DNA of 33,376 nt from Zetaproteobacteria bacterium (GCA_947445855.1 CANFEH010000010.1:1-33376), one strand, 5' to 3'. Positions 16,893 to 26,008 are shown, counted from the first letter of the stretch. Notes: a model not told the origin generated them from the letters alone. Numbers and translations are program-made.

Positions 16893-19800
16893 AAGTCATC
16901 CCTTCAATTTCTGAGCTTCCTAAGTGTTTCAGTGTGCATTCAGCACCACTTTTTTGGAGATCAATATCAAGAGCCAAAGTTTCTTTTGCAATATATTCTT
17001 TATTTTTTTCTATTGCGTTAAAAAGAACCCCTTCTGCTACAACTTGAAGATTAATTCTATCAGCAACATTTAGCTGACTTGATTTTCTCAAATTTTGTAC
17101 CCGATTGACAAGCTCTCTTGCCAAACCTTCTGCAATTAAATCTTCTGAAAGTGTTGTTTCCAAAAGAATTGTAACCCCAGATTCTGTTGAGATCATACGA
17201 GAATCTAGAGAATCTCGCACAATAAGGAAATCCTCTTCTGTTAAACTATAACCAAGAATTTCGCACTTTCCTCCTCCCTCTATTTGAGAAAGAATTGCCG
17301 CTACACTTTCTTGAGAAGCATTTAAACTAGAGAGTTCTTTTCTAAAAGCTCCCATCTGATGACCAAGCTTACTACCTAGAGTTTTTAGATTTGGCTTCAA
17401 CTCTAGTTTAACATACTCAGTCTCTTTCGTAGTATAAAGAATAGATTTAATATTAAGCTCTGACTTCAAAATCAAGTCTGCTGCTTCTAAAAGTTTTTTT
17501 TCTTCTTCACGTCTCACAACAACAACCATAGACGACAAAGGTTGTCTAATTTTTACTTTATGTTTTTGACGAAGTGACCTTCCTTGAGTGAGAGCAAGAC
17601 GAATCAGATCCATCTTTTTTTCAAGCTCTTTATTCACAAGTTTATCATCACTCTCTGGCATATCAGTCAAATGAACAGAAACTCCCTCTTCACTAGAATC
17701 CAGAAGAAGATTAAAAATACGGTCAGATAAAAAAGGCGCAAAAGGTGCAAGAACTTTAGTAAATTGAAGTAGAACATAATAGAGTGTGCTATAAGCTCCC
17801 TCTTGATCAGAAGAAAAACCACTGCTTTCTGTGCCTTCACCCCAAAATCTTCTTCTATTTAGTCTAATATACCAGTTTGTCAAATCATCAATAAAAGAAA
17901 AAATAACAGGAACAACCTGGTAAAGCTTATACTCTTGCATATAGAGATCAATTTCATTCACAAGACTTTGCAGACGCGAAACAATCCACTTGTCAGATTC
18001 ATCAGAAGAAAGTTTAAGCTTTCCTGCTTTTAACTCTTCTGACGGAACCCAATTGTCAGCTTCTGCATAAGTAGAAAGAAAACTATAAGCATTCCACAGA
18101 GGAAGCAGGGCTTGACGGATAATATCCTTCACCCCTTGATTTGTAAAACAAAGATCTTCTGCACGCACAAGAGGAGAGTTTAGCATATAGAGCCTCACAC
18201 TATCTGCCCCGTACTGATCAAGAAGCTCAAGAGGTGGAGTGTAGTTACGATTTCTTTTAGACATTTTCTTACCTCTCTCATCCAGGATGAGGCCATTGAC
18301 AATGGCATTTTTAAAGGCAGGTTTGTCAAAAAGAGCACTTGAAAGTACAGTCAAAGTGTAGAACCACCCTCTTGTCTGATCAAGACCTTCTGCAATAAAG
18401 TCTGCTGGAAAAGAAGTCTCAATACGATTCTTATTTTCAAAAGGATAATGCATCTGAGCATAAGGCATAGATCCTGATTCAAACCAACAATCAAAAACAG
18501 CATCAACAACATGCATATTACCGTCACAATGCTCACAAGGAACTGATATTTTACTGACAAACTGTTTATGAATGTCTTTAATTTCTTGACCTGATTTTTC
18601 TTCTAACTCTCTGACAGAAGAAAAAACATGAAGATGCTCTGCATTTCTTTCACACACCCAAACAGGAATCGGAGTCCCCCAAAAACGGTTACGACTAATA
18701 GCCCAATCACGAGCTCCTTCTAGCCATGTACCCATACGACCATTCTTAATATGAAAAGGGACCCAGTTAATTTGTTGGTTATTTGCTATGAGTCTTGACA
18801 CAATTTTTTCTACAGCTACATACCAAGAAGGCACAGCTTTATACATAAGAGGAGTGTCTGTTCTCTCATCAAAAGGATAACTATGAACAAGAGTGTCATG
18901 TCTTAAAAGAAGATTTCTATCTTTTAAATTTTTACAAATTTCTTTATCAGCATCTTTAAAGTAAAGACCTGAAAAATGAGAAACTGTATCTGTAAAACAG
19001 CCGCTGTCATCAATAGGATCAACTATTGAAATATTATTTTTTTTACACAAGAAGAAATCATCTTCCCCATAAGCAGGAGCCTGATGAACAATCCCTGTCC
19101 CATCTTCTGTTGTTACAAAGTCAGCTTTAAATATTTTAAAAGCATTTTTATGTCCCTTAAAATAATCAAAAAGAGGGAGATAACTCTTTCCGACAAGATC
19201 TTCCCCAGAAAAATTCTCAAGTATTTCATAAGAAAGATCTGTCACTTTTTTCTTTTTTGGAAAAATAAACTCAAGTCTTGATTCTGCTAAAATCCAAAAC
19301 TCTCCTGACTCAAGATCTCTTACTTTCACATAAGTCATTTGAGGATTCACTGCGAGTGCTAAGTTAGAAGGAAGAGTCCATGGAGTTGTTGTCCAAACAA
19401 GAAAGCTTGTATTAGCTTCTCCTGAAACAGGAAATTTTATAACCACAGAGGGGTCTTGAGTTTGTTTATAATTTTGGTTAGCTTCAAAGTTTGAAACAAC
19501 AGAAGATGTCCGAGGGGAGTAGGGAACAACCTTGAAGTCTTGATACACAAGACCTTTCTTATAAATTTCAGCAAAGACCCACCACACAGTCTCCATGAAA
19601 TCTTTATCCATTGTCCTGTACTGGTTGTCCCAATCAACCCAACGTCCAAGACGTGTAATCACTTTTTGCCACTCACTAGTATAATGCTGAACACTCTCTC
19701 GACACAGTTCGTTAAACTTATCGATTCCCATTTTAAGAATATCAGGCCTACCTTTTAGACCCTCACTTTTTTCAACTTCAAACTCAACAGGAAGCCCGTG

Positions 19801-20058
19801 ACAATCCCACCCAAAACGGCGATCGACTTGATAACCCTTCATAATCCAGTAACGCGGAACTACATCTTTTATAGTGTTTGCAAGCATGTGGCCATAGTGA
19901 GGAAGACCATTAGCAAAAGGCGGCCCATCATAGAAAGTGTACTCTTTTGCCATCTTTCTTTTTTCGTTTTGTTTCTTGAAAATATCATGAGATTCCCACT
20001 GGCCAAGAATCAATTCATCTAATTCTTTAAAATCAATTTCAGGACTGACTGACTTCAT
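16861..20058 (-). CDS. ileS: Isoleucyl-tRNA synthetase, type 2 (eukaryote-like)
   Basis: Charges tRNA-Ile; class I synthetase of 1065 residues. HIGH region: DGPPFANGLPHYGH near residue 30; KMSKR region: DERGKKMSKRNRNY. The FANGLPHYGH form, KMSKRNRNY and the long C-terminal tail without an evident zinc finger are typical of type 2 IleRS, which is eukaryote-like and in many bacteria insensitive to mupirocin. Editing (CP1) domain present (WTTTPWTLPSN). Start: ATG at 20058 with AGAGGAT four bases upstream; the frame extends 20 codons further without support. First gene of the ileS-aminopeptidase-mgtE-ligase operon. Confidence 0.95.
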   Translation of the reverse strand: MKSVSPEIDFKELDELILGQWESHDIFKKQNEKRKMAKEYTFYDGPPFANGLPHYGHMLANTIKDVVPRYWIMKGYQVDRRFGWDCHGLPVEFEVEKSEGLKGRPDILKMGIDKFNELCRESVQHYTSEWQKVITRLGRWVDWDNQYRTMDKDFMETVWWVFAEIYKKGLVYQDFKVVPYSPRTSSVVSNFEANQNYKQTQDPSVVIKFPVSGEANTSFLVWTTTPWTLPSNLALAVNPQMTYVKVRDLESGEFWILAESRLEFIFPKKKKVTDLSYEILENFSGEDLVGKSYLPLFDYFKGHKNAFKIFKADFVTTEDGTGIVHQAPAYGEDDFFLCKKNNISIVDPIDDSGCFTDTVSHFSGLYFKDADKEICKNLKDRNLLLRHDTLVHSYPFDERTDTPLMYKAVPSWYVAVEKIVSRLIANNQQINWVPFHIKNGRMGTWLEGARDWAISRNRFWGTPIPVWVCERNAEHLHVFSSVRELEEKSGQEIKDIHKQFVSKISVPCEHCDGNMHVVDAVFDCWFESGSMPYAQMHYPFENKNRIETSFPADFIAEGLDQTRGWFYTLTVLSSALFDKPAFKNAIVNGLILDERGKKMSKRNRNYTPPLELLDQYGADSVRLYMLNSPLVRAEDLCFTNQGVKDIIRQALLPLWNAYSFLSTYAEADNWVPSEELKAGKLKLSSDESDKWIVSRLQSLVNEIDLYMQEYKLYQVVPVIFSFIDDLTNWYIRLNRRRFWGEGTESSGFSSDQEGAYSTLYYVLLQFTKVLAPFAPFLSDRIFNLLLDSSEEGVSVHLTDMPESDDKLVNKELEKKMDLIRLALTQGRSLRQKHKVKIRQPLSSMVVVVRREEEKKLLEAADLILKSELNIKSILYTTKETEYVKLELKPNLKTLGSKLGHQMGAFRKELSSLNASQESVAAILSQIEGGGKCEILGYSLTEEDFLIVRDSLDSRMISTESGVTILLETTLSEDLIAEGLARELVNRVQNLRKSSQLNVADRINLQVVAEGVLFNAIEKNKEYIAKETLALDIDLQKSGAECTLKHLGSSEIEGMTCVFALEKTNT

Positions 20059-20161
20059 TTTATCCTCTTGTTTTTTCAAGGAAATCTTGGTTTTTGGTCG
20101 ATACTTCCGCAAATCCAAAGAAGCTAGAAATTCTTTTTCAAAACAAAACTCTGATTAGGAT

Positions 20162-20190
20162 TTGCTATCGTGACTGATAAAAGCTATTTT
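20162..20190 (+). promoter_or_regulatory. Promoter candidate for the ABC-F gene
   Basis: TTGCTA (20162-20167), 17 bases, TATTTT (20185-20190). The leader would be about 70 bases to the TTG start at 20266. Confidence 0.35.
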
Positions 20191-20199
20191 GCAACGGTT

Positions 20200-20228
20200 A
20201 GAATAACGATTTTGCTACCAATATGCAA
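20200..20228 (-). promoter_or_regulatory. Promoter candidate for the ileS operon
   Basis: On the minus strand, TTGCAT (20223-20228), 17 bases, TATTCT (20200-20205). The leader to the ileS ATG would be about 135 bases. I see no T-box or other riboswitch-like conserved element in it. Confidence 0.35.
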
Positions 20229-20265
20229 TCTTTCAATCTCCTTTTCTTATTTAGGTTAAAGACTC

Positions 20266-22203
20266 TTGATTAAATTAGACCATCTGAGCAAAGCTTACGG
20301 CTCAAAAATTCTTCTAGATAACATCAGCTATCATATCCCAGAAGGTTCTAAAATAGCTCTTGTAGGAAATAACGGCTCTGGAAAAACGACTCTTCTTAGA
20401 ATCCTTCTAGGAGAAGAAGAAGCTGACTCTGGAAGCGTTCTAAAACCATCTCGTTTATCTCTTGGGCATCTGAAACAAGAAGCTTCTCTTGATCCAAATA
20501 AAACAATTCTAGAAGAAGCTCTTGAAGGAGCAAAGAAACTTACAGAGCTCAAACAAGAACTAAGCGTTCTATCAAAAGAACTTCACGTTTCATCTCAAGA
20601 CGAACTGATTCATCGCTACTCAGAAGTAGAAGCTCAGTATGAAAAGCTAGGTGGCTACAACATCGAAGCTAAAGCTGAAAGCCTTCTTATGGGTCTTGGT
20701 TTCACAAAAGAAAAAATGAGTGACTCACCTGCTAGTCTTTCTGGTGGTTGGGCTATGCGCCTTGAAATGGCAAAGATGCTTGTGAATGACCCAAACTTTT
20801 TAGTTCTAGATGAACCAACTAACCATCTTGATCTTCCAAGTCTTGTTTGGTTTGAAAACTATCTAAAAAGTTACAAGGGAACTCTTCTTTTTGTGTCTCA
20901 CGACAAAGAACTTCTTGAGAAACTCCCTGATATAACTCTACACCTTCATAAAGGAATCATTCGAGTTTACCAAGGAAACTACAGTTCTTTCTTAAGACAA
21001 AAAGAAGAACGAGAACTTCTTGAACAAAGCCAGGTTTCTAACCTTGAAAAGAAAAAAAATGAACTCGAAAAATTTATCACTCGCTTTGGAGCCAAAGCCT
21101 CAAAGGCAAAACAAGCAAAGTCAAAAGAAAAACAAGTAGAAAAACTCGAAAAAGAAATTGAAGACATAGAATCAGGACAACAAGCAGACAGTAGGAAAAT
21201 GACTCTTATTCTTCCTCCACCTCCTCCTAGTGACCGAGTTCTTTATACAATTTCAAATGGCGCTATTGGTTACAAAGATATTCTCTTTGAGAAGATCAAT
21301 CTTCTTGTTGAAAAGGGACAAAAAATTGGAATTGTTGGAGCAAACGGTATTGGAAAATCCACTCTCCTCAAAACTATTGCCTGTGAAATTGAAGCTCTTG
21401 GTGGCAGTTTTCAAGCCTCTAGTCGCAATATTCTAGCTTATTTCTCTCAAAACTTAGTGGATAATCTTCCACCTAAAGGAAATCTACTTGATGTCGTTTT
21501 AAATAGCGCTGAAATTAGCTATAAAGAAGCCAGAACACTACTTGGAGCACTACTTTTTACAGAAGAAGATCTTGAGAAAAAAATTGAAGTTCTCTCTGGA
21601 GGAGAAAAAAACCGTGTCGCTCTTGCTTGTGTTCTTGCAAAAAAAGCTAACTTTGTTCTTCTTGATGAACCAACAAACCATCTTGACATTGAAAGTGTAA
21701 ACGCTCTGGTCGAAGCTTTTCAAAAATACACTGGAACAGTACTTTTTGTGAGTCACAACCGTTTCTTTATTAATTCCCTATCAAGTCACATCTTAGCTCT
21801 CTCAAAAACAAAGCAAGTCGATATCTTTGAAGGCAAATTAGATGATTACAAAAGACTTTGTCTTGTGTCAGGATTCCCTTATGTTCTAGAAGAAAATTCT
21901 GAAAAACAAAAAATCGAAGCAAAAAAAGAAGAAGTAAAAATAGTTTCTTACGAAGAAAGAAAATCTCAAACAAAAGAACTCAGTCGCCTTGAAAAACAAC
22001 TTCAAAAATTAGATCAAGAAATAGAGACACTTTCTAAAAAAGAAAAACTTCTCGAAGAAAAATTAGCAAAAGCTGCAGAAAACGGAACTCACGAAGAAAT
22101 GTCTGAAGTAAACAAAGAACTTTGGACAACACAAGAAAAAAAAGAAAAAACAGAAGAAGAATGGATGAAAACCTCAGAAGAATTAGAATCCTTAAAATCT
22201 TAA
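20266..22203 (+). CDS. ABC-F family ATPase (translation factor or ribosome protection type)
   Basis: Soluble 645-residue protein with two ABC ATPase cassettes and no membrane segments. First cassette: GNNGSGKTT (about 34-42), LSGGWAMRLEMAK, LVLDEPTNHLD. Second: GANGIGKST, LSGGEKNRVALA, VLLDEPTNHLD. Between them is a lysine/glutamate-rich coiled-coil linker (about 240-320), the part that reaches into the ribosome in ABC-F proteins; a second coiled coil forms the C-terminal 90 residues, as in Uup-type proteins. Start: TTG at 20266; MIKLDHLSKAYG is the expected first strand and no other start fits. The ribosome site is weak. The exact subgroup (YdiF/Uup/YheS) is not resolved. Confidence 0.88.
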   Translation: MIKLDHLSKAYGSKILLDNISYHIPEGSKIALVGNNGSGKTTLLRILLGEEEADSGSVLKPSRLSLGHLKQEASLDPNKTILEEALEGAKKLTELKQELSVLSKELHVSSQDELIHRYSEVEAQYEKLGGYNIEAKAESLLMGLGFTKEKMSDSPASLSGGWAMRLEMAKMLVNDPNFLVLDEPTNHLDLPSLVWFENYLKSYKGTLLFVSHDKELLEKLPDITLHLHKGIIRVYQGNYSSFLRQKEERELLEQSQVSNLEKKKNELEKFITRFGAKASKAKQAKSKEKQVEKLEKEIEDIESGQQADSRKMTLILPPPPPSDRVLYTISNGAIGYKDILFEKINLLVEKGQKIGIVGANGIGKSTLLKTIACEIEALGGSFQASSRNILAYFSQNLVDNLPPKGNLLDVVLNSAEISYKEARTLLGALLFTEEDLEKKIEVLSGGEKNRVALACVLAKKANFVLLDEPTNHLDIESVNALVEAFQKYTGTVLFVSHNRFFINSLSSHILALSKTKQVDIFEGKLDDYKRLCLVSGFPYVLEENSEKQKIEAKKEEVKIVSYEERKSQTKELSRLEKQLQKLDQEIETLSKKEKLLEEKLAKAAENGTHEEMSEVNKELWTTQEKKEKTEEEWMKTSEELESLKS

Positions 22204-22207
22204 AACT

Positions 22208-23440
22208 TTATTTCTTATTTTTCGAGCAACTAGGAGAAAGAGCACAAAAAGCTTTTTCTACTCTTTTGTCTTTTTTATTCAAAATAAAAAGCTCTTCTCT
22301 CTCTTTTAATTCCCCATATGAAACTCTTGTTCCAAGTTCAAAAAAAGGAAAATTTATTCCTTTTGGCATCATGAGATCCAAACAAGAAGTGGTGTTTTTT
22401 GTCAAACGAGAACAATATTTCCGCGTTGGATCATCTTCACAACTACCCTTGTAGGGATTAGCAAAATAGCCTTTAGCTCCTCTTTTTTCGTATCTATGAG
22501 TTAATACAGAACCAGAAGCTAAAATTTTAGGCCAAACTAAGTCTCGTAAAAAAAGCTCATCATCCCCATAAAGAAGACGGTACGGATAATATTCCATCTG
22601 TTTTAGAATATCTTTAAACCCTTCTCCTTTCGTATAAACCCCTCCCCACCAACTAGCAGTAAGCGGTCCAACACAAATAGGCACAAGATGCATACGATGA
22701 AACCTTAAACCACTAGCTATCCATTCTCCCACAGAAAAAAGCTCAGCAGCAGTTAAAATCCAATCTGCATCTCTTAAAACGAAACGAATTTTTTCTCCCT
22801 CAAGGAGGGGTTCATCAAGAATTAAAAATCTCCAGAAACTAGCATCACGAACAGTTTTCTCTCTCGCGTTATCTACATAAACAACTTCGACTCCGCGACT
22901 GAGAAGCTTTGTGACATAGTCACTAGAGAGTTCTCCTTTGAGAGGGCCCATTTTTTCTAAACGACTTGGATGACGCTTAGGACTATAAACACGAACTGTA
23001 AAACTCTCATATCCCCAATTTTTTTCTTCTATCCCATTTTTTTCTTTTACAAAAGTAAAGCTATCTAGATAATTCATGAGCCCATCTAAATACTCAGGCT
23101 TATCTCCAAACAAAGAAAAAGCAATGACTCGAGCTTCATCTTTTACTTTCCAGTATTTTTTCTTTGTCGATATAGGCACGTCTGATTCAATAAGTTCACC
23201 GTTTTCATCTTGAAAAGAGTATTTCCAAGCATCTATACGAGGACACTCAGGCTGACAGTCTGAACGATTGCGATTCATTTTAATTAAGGTGTGGTTGTAC
23301 GCTTCTGACATTCTCTTAGGCCCAAAAAGCTTTACAATAGGTACCCACTTATTATAGCTGCGATCAAAAGCATCATCGTGTTGACAAGAAGAAAAAAGAA
23401 AAAGAAAAAAAAATATCTTATTTTTCATACTTAAAAACAA
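22208..23440 (-). CDS. Exported lipoprotein with a glycosyltransferase-like core
   Basis: A 410-residue protein with a signal sequence ending FSSC (Cys19). The body resembles a nucleotide-sugar glycosyltransferase-type fold: ARVIAFSLFGDKPEYLDGL (about 103-121), FVLRDADW with a DxD-like DAD (224-226), VGEWIASGLRFHRM, WWGG and YGDDELFLRDLVWP (291-304). These blocks occur in this order in cytoplasmic glycosyltransferase-like proteins. A lipid-anchored periplasmic version is unexpected, since sugar nucleotides are absent there. Start: TTG at 23440 with AAGGGAG seven bases upstream; an ATG at 23428 is the alternative. It follows hbd by 40 bases and converges on the ABC-F gene with only four bases between stops. 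Activity unproven. Confidence 0.55.
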   Translation of the reverse strand: MFLSMKNKIFFFLFLFSSCQHDDAFDRSYNKWVPIVKLFGPKRMSEAYNHTLIKMNRNRSDCQPECPRIDAWKYSFQDENGELIESDVPISTKKKYWKVKDEARVIAFSLFGDKPEYLDGLMNYLDSFTFVKEKNGIEEKNWGYESFTVRVYSPKRHPSRLEKMGPLKGELSSDYVTKLLSRGVEVVYVDNAREKTVRDASFWRFLILDEPLLEGEKIRFVLRDADWILTAAELFSVGEWIASGLRFHRMHLVPICVGPLTASWWGGVYTKGEGFKDILKQMEYYPYRLLYGDDELFLRDLVWPKILASGSVLTHRYEKRGAKGYFANPYKGSCEDDPTRKYCSRLTKNTTSCLDLMMPKGINFPFFELGTRVSYGELKEREELFILNKKDKRVEKAFCALSPSCSKNKK

Positions 23441-23480
23441 ATGAAAACTCCCTTACAAAACTTTAAGAATGCGAAAAAAA

Positions 23481-24341
23481 TCAAGAATAAGAATAGACTC
23501 CTTGACCAACTTTTCTTCCTAAATAACCATTTTCTACATACTCTTGAAGAAGAAGAGACGGACGATATTTAGAATCTGAAGTTCCCTCGTAGAGAACCTT
23601 CATAATAGAAAGACAAGTATCAAGACCTATAAAATCAGCCAACTCAAACGGCCCCATAGGCTGATTAGTTCCAAGCTTCATTGCTTTGTCTATATCTTCC
23701 TTACTAGATAACCCGTCTTGTAAAGCAAAAAAAGCCTCATTAATCATAGGCATCAAAATCCTATTCACAACAAAACCAGGATAGTTTTTACTCAAAGTAA
23801 TTTCTTTATGAAGACTAGTCACAAACTCTTTTGAGATTTCTAAAGTTTGAGCATTTGTCCCAAGGGTTGTCACAACCTCAACAAGACGCATAAGAGGGAC
23901 TGGATTCATAAAATGAAGACCAATAAACTGAGAAGGTCTTCTGCTCGCCTCTGCTAAACGAGCAATTGAAATAGAAGAAGTATTTGAAGCAAAAATTCCT
24001 GTTTCTTTCACAACTTTATTCAGCTCAAAAAAAATTTCCTTTTTTTTTGCTTCATCTTCAACGATAGCTTCAATCACAATGTCAGCATTTTTTAATTCAG
24101 AAATTTTTGTCTCAAAATAAAGATTCTCTTTCAGAGAGGTAAAACTAGCTAAAGAAAGCTTTCCTTTATCTAGTAATTTTTCACAAGATTTATAGATACC
24201 ACTCTTGGCCTTCTCAAGCTGAGTTTGATTCACATCAAAAAGCTTTACTCTATAACCACTAGTGGCACACACCTGAGCAATGCCACTCCCCATTTGCCCA
24301 GCTCCGATAACACACACTTCTTCTAGTTGCTTTCTAGTCAT
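23481..24341 (-). CDS. hbd: 3-hydroxybutyryl-CoA dehydrogenase
   Basis: Oxidises or reduces 3-hydroxyacyl-CoA with NAD(P), in fatty acid or C4 metabolism. The N-terminal Rossmann loop is VIGAGQMGSGIAQ; GLHFMNPVPLMRLVEVV carries the catalytic histidine, and PGFVVNRILMPMINEA with QPMGPFELADFIGLD form the C-terminal domain. The 286-residue single-function length fits Hbd/PaaH rather than the FadB fusion. ATG start with AAGGTGAT upstream. It follows the NFU-type gene by 55 bases and may be cotranscribed with it. Confidence 0.92.
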   Translation of the reverse strand: MTRKQLEEVCVIGAGQMGSGIAQVCATSGYRVKLFDVNQTQLEKAKSGIYKSCEKLLDKGKLSLASFTSLKENLYFETKISELKNADIVIEAIVEDEAKKKEIFFELNKVVKETGIFASNTSSISIARLAEASRRPSQFIGLHFMNPVPLMRLVEVVTTLGTNAQTLEISKEFVTSLHKEITLSKNYPGFVVNRILMPMINEAFFALQDGLSSKEDIDKAMKLGTNQPMGPFELADFIGLDTCLSIMKVLYEGTSDSKYRPSLLLQEYVENGYLGRKVGQGVYSYS

Positions 24342-24396
24342 CAGATCACCTTTTAATTTGAGTTCACTACTTTAGTGAGTAAAAACTTTTGCAAGG

Positions 24397-24630
24397 TTAG
24401 TCGAGAAGAACTTCTTTTACTTCTGGCACTTTTTCTTTAAGAATCGGGGTGATCCCATTGAACAGAGTAATTTGACTAGAGGGGCAGCCTGAACAACCGC
24501 CATGAAGACTGATTGTGACAATTCCGTCCTCATAGGAGACAAACTCACAGCCACCTTGGTGAAGATCTAAATAAGGGTTTATATCTTCTTTTATCACTTG
24601 TTTAATTTTTTCCTGTATTTCTTGGCTCAT
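24397..24630 (-). CDS. NifU C-terminal domain (NFU-type) iron-sulfur protein
   Basis: A 77-residue stand-alone NFU domain with the cluster-binding CSGC motif (Cys46 and Cys49, in HGGCSGCPSSQITL). Such proteins hold a 4Fe-4S cluster between two monomers and pass it to apo-enzymes. IscU-type and A-type domains are absent, so it is a carrier rather than a main scaffold. Start: ATG with TAGGAGAGG upstream. It has its own strong promoter candidate at 24674-24702. Confidence 0.9.
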   Translation of the reverse strand: MSQEIQEKIKQVIKEDINPYLDLHQGGCEFVSYEDGIVTISLHGGCSGCPSSQITLFNGITPILKEKVPEVKEVLLD

Positions 24631-24673
24631 AGCCTCTCCTAATAGATTTTTTTAGTTGTCTTGCATTCCCGCG

Positions 24674-24702
24674 ATTATCTTGATTTTAATAGCGTTTGTC
24701 AA
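24674..24702 (-). promoter_or_regulatory. Strong sigma70-type promoter for the NFU gene
   Basis: On the minus strand, a perfect TTGACA (24697-24702), 17 bases, then GATAAT (24674-24679). This is the best promoter match in the window. It lies in the 100-base gap after ctaB and would start a leader of about 35 bases, separating the NFU gene and hbd from ctaB transcription. Confidence 0.7.
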
Positions 24703-24730
24703 GTTAAGCTCTTTTTAAGAGACTAATCGT

Positions 24731-25735
24731 TTAGGCTAGGGTGTGAAAAATCAAACGATCAGCTGTGTAGAAAAGAAAAAGAGCAAAAGTATAGAGACAA
24801 GAATAACGGAAAAGAGGCATAGCATAAAAATTATTATGCGCTTGGTAAAGTTTGTAAGCATCAAGGGAAAACTTAACACTTAAGCCTAATGTAATTAAAG
24901 TTGTAAAAAAGTAAATTTGCCCTGTGAAGTGGAGCGCTATTACACAAGGTATAAGTGTTAGCGTATAAAGAAAAATAACTTTTCTTGTTCTCTCATCTCC
25001 ATAGACAATTGGGTACATAGGAATTCCTGCACTAGCATAATCTTTTTTATACTTGAGACAAAGAGCCCAAAAATGCGGTGGGGTCCAAAGAACAATAATC
25101 ATAAAAAGAATCCAGCTTGCTACATTCAAAGAACCTGACACACCAGCACAACCCATCAAAGGCCCAATAGCACCAGCAACTCCTCCGATCACTATATTTT
25201 GCGGAGTACTTTTCTTGAGGTAGAGCGTATAGACAAAAACATAAAAAAGATGCCCAGAAGCTGCGATAAAAGCTGTGAGCGGGTTAACAAAAAAATAAAG
25301 AAGAGCAAAAGATATAGCCCCTAAAAACACCCCGAAGTTTATAGCAAAGGGCATGCTTATACGCTCCGAAGGAAGAGAGCGGGACCTTGTCCTTTTCATT
25401 TTTTTATCCACATCTGCTTCAAAGATTTGGTTAAAAATAGCAGCGGAACCAGAAGAACCAGCAGCTCCTAAAAGGATAAGAATAACAGTGGAAAGCTTGG
25501 GAGAGAGGCCCTCCACCATGAACATAGCTGGAAGAGCTGTGATCACAACAAGGAGTGTGATTGTTGGTTTAGTCATGGAAAATGCTACTTTCAAATTTTT
25601 AAAGAATTTGAAAAAGCTAATTTCATCATGAGAAGCTGTCTGAGAGAGCATAAGAAAATTATCCTTGGAGCTTAGATCTTTTTGGCTTTGTTCTTCTTGA
25701 GGAGAGTAGTTTTCTCTTTTTTTAAAATGTGTCAT
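24731..25735 (-). CDS. ctaB: Protoheme IX farnesyltransferase (heme O synthase)
   Basis: Adds a farnesyl group to heme B to give heme O for terminal oxidases, in the inner membrane. UbiA-family prenyltransferase: NQIFEADVDKKMKRTRSRSLP is the first aspartate-rich region (NxxxDxxxDxxMxRTRxR) and YKKDYASAGIPMYPIVYG follows the second, with about eight or nine membrane segments. The N-terminus has about 45 extra polar residues (rich in K, E, Q, S) before the first helix. ATG immediately follows the upstream TAA, so it is coupled to the small membrane protein gene. Its substrate farnesyl diphosphate is the product of ispA in this window. Confidence 0.93.
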   Translation of the reverse strand: MTHFKKRENYSPQEEQSQKDLSSKDNFLMLSQTASHDEISFFKFFKNLKVAFSMTKPTITLLVVITALPAMFMVEGLSPKLSTVILILLGAAGSSGSAAIFNQIFEADVDKKMKRTRSRSLPSERISMPFAINFGVFLGAISFALLYFFVNPLTAFIAASGHLFYVFVYTLYLKKSTPQNIVIGGVAGAIGPLMGCAGVSGSLNVASWILFMIIVLWTPPHFWALCLKYKKDYASAGIPMYPIVYGDERTRKVIFLYTLTLIPCVIALHFTGQIYFFTTLITLGLSVKFSLDAYKLYQAHNNFYAMPLFRYSCLYTFALFLFYTADRLIFHTLA

Positions 25736-25873
25736 TTATCTTTCTACCCAGCCCATCATCATTGGCAAGAAAACGCAAATAAAAAAAAGAACAGGAAAAA
25801 GAAGCATGATGAGGGTCAAGTAGATCCAACCAAAAAACTCTTTCTTTTCATCTCTTTGTACTGTGTTTTTCAT
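25736..25873 (-). CDS. Small single-span membrane protein upstream of ctaB
   Basis: A 45-residue ORF: a charged N-terminus (MKNTVQRDEKKE) and one long hydrophobic helix (about residues 13-40). A longer frame from a TTG at 25996 exists but its first 41 residues look non-coding and the ATG at 25873 fits better; an AGG is close upstream. Its TAA directly abuts the ctaB ATG. Position suggests a role in heme or terminal oxidase assembly, but no family is recognised. Confidence 0.5.
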   Translation of the reverse strand: MKNTVQRDEKKEFFGWIYLTLIMLLFPVLFFICVFLPMMMGWVER

Positions 25874-26008
25874 AGGGCCTAGGCATCCTTTCGAACAAGA
25901 TTTTGAACTGAAGTCTTCTGCTTGAAATTTTATACAAAAATTTAACACAAAATGTAAGGATTCTTCTTTGCTAGAACTTTTTCTTACAACGCACAAAAAT
26001 GCTCAACT

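Noticed and set aside
20059-20265. T-box or other riboswitch upstream of ileS
   Set aside because: No conserved T-box element or long structured leader is visible in the roughly 135-base leader.
22122-22454. 110-codon plus-strand frame across the ABC-F and glycosyltransferase-like junction
   Set aside because: It overlaps both real genes out of frame and has no ribosome site or recognisable sequence.
24705-24722. Small hairpin CTCTT/AAGAG after ctaB as a terminator
   Set aside because: The stem is five base pairs and no U-run follows on the ctaB strand.
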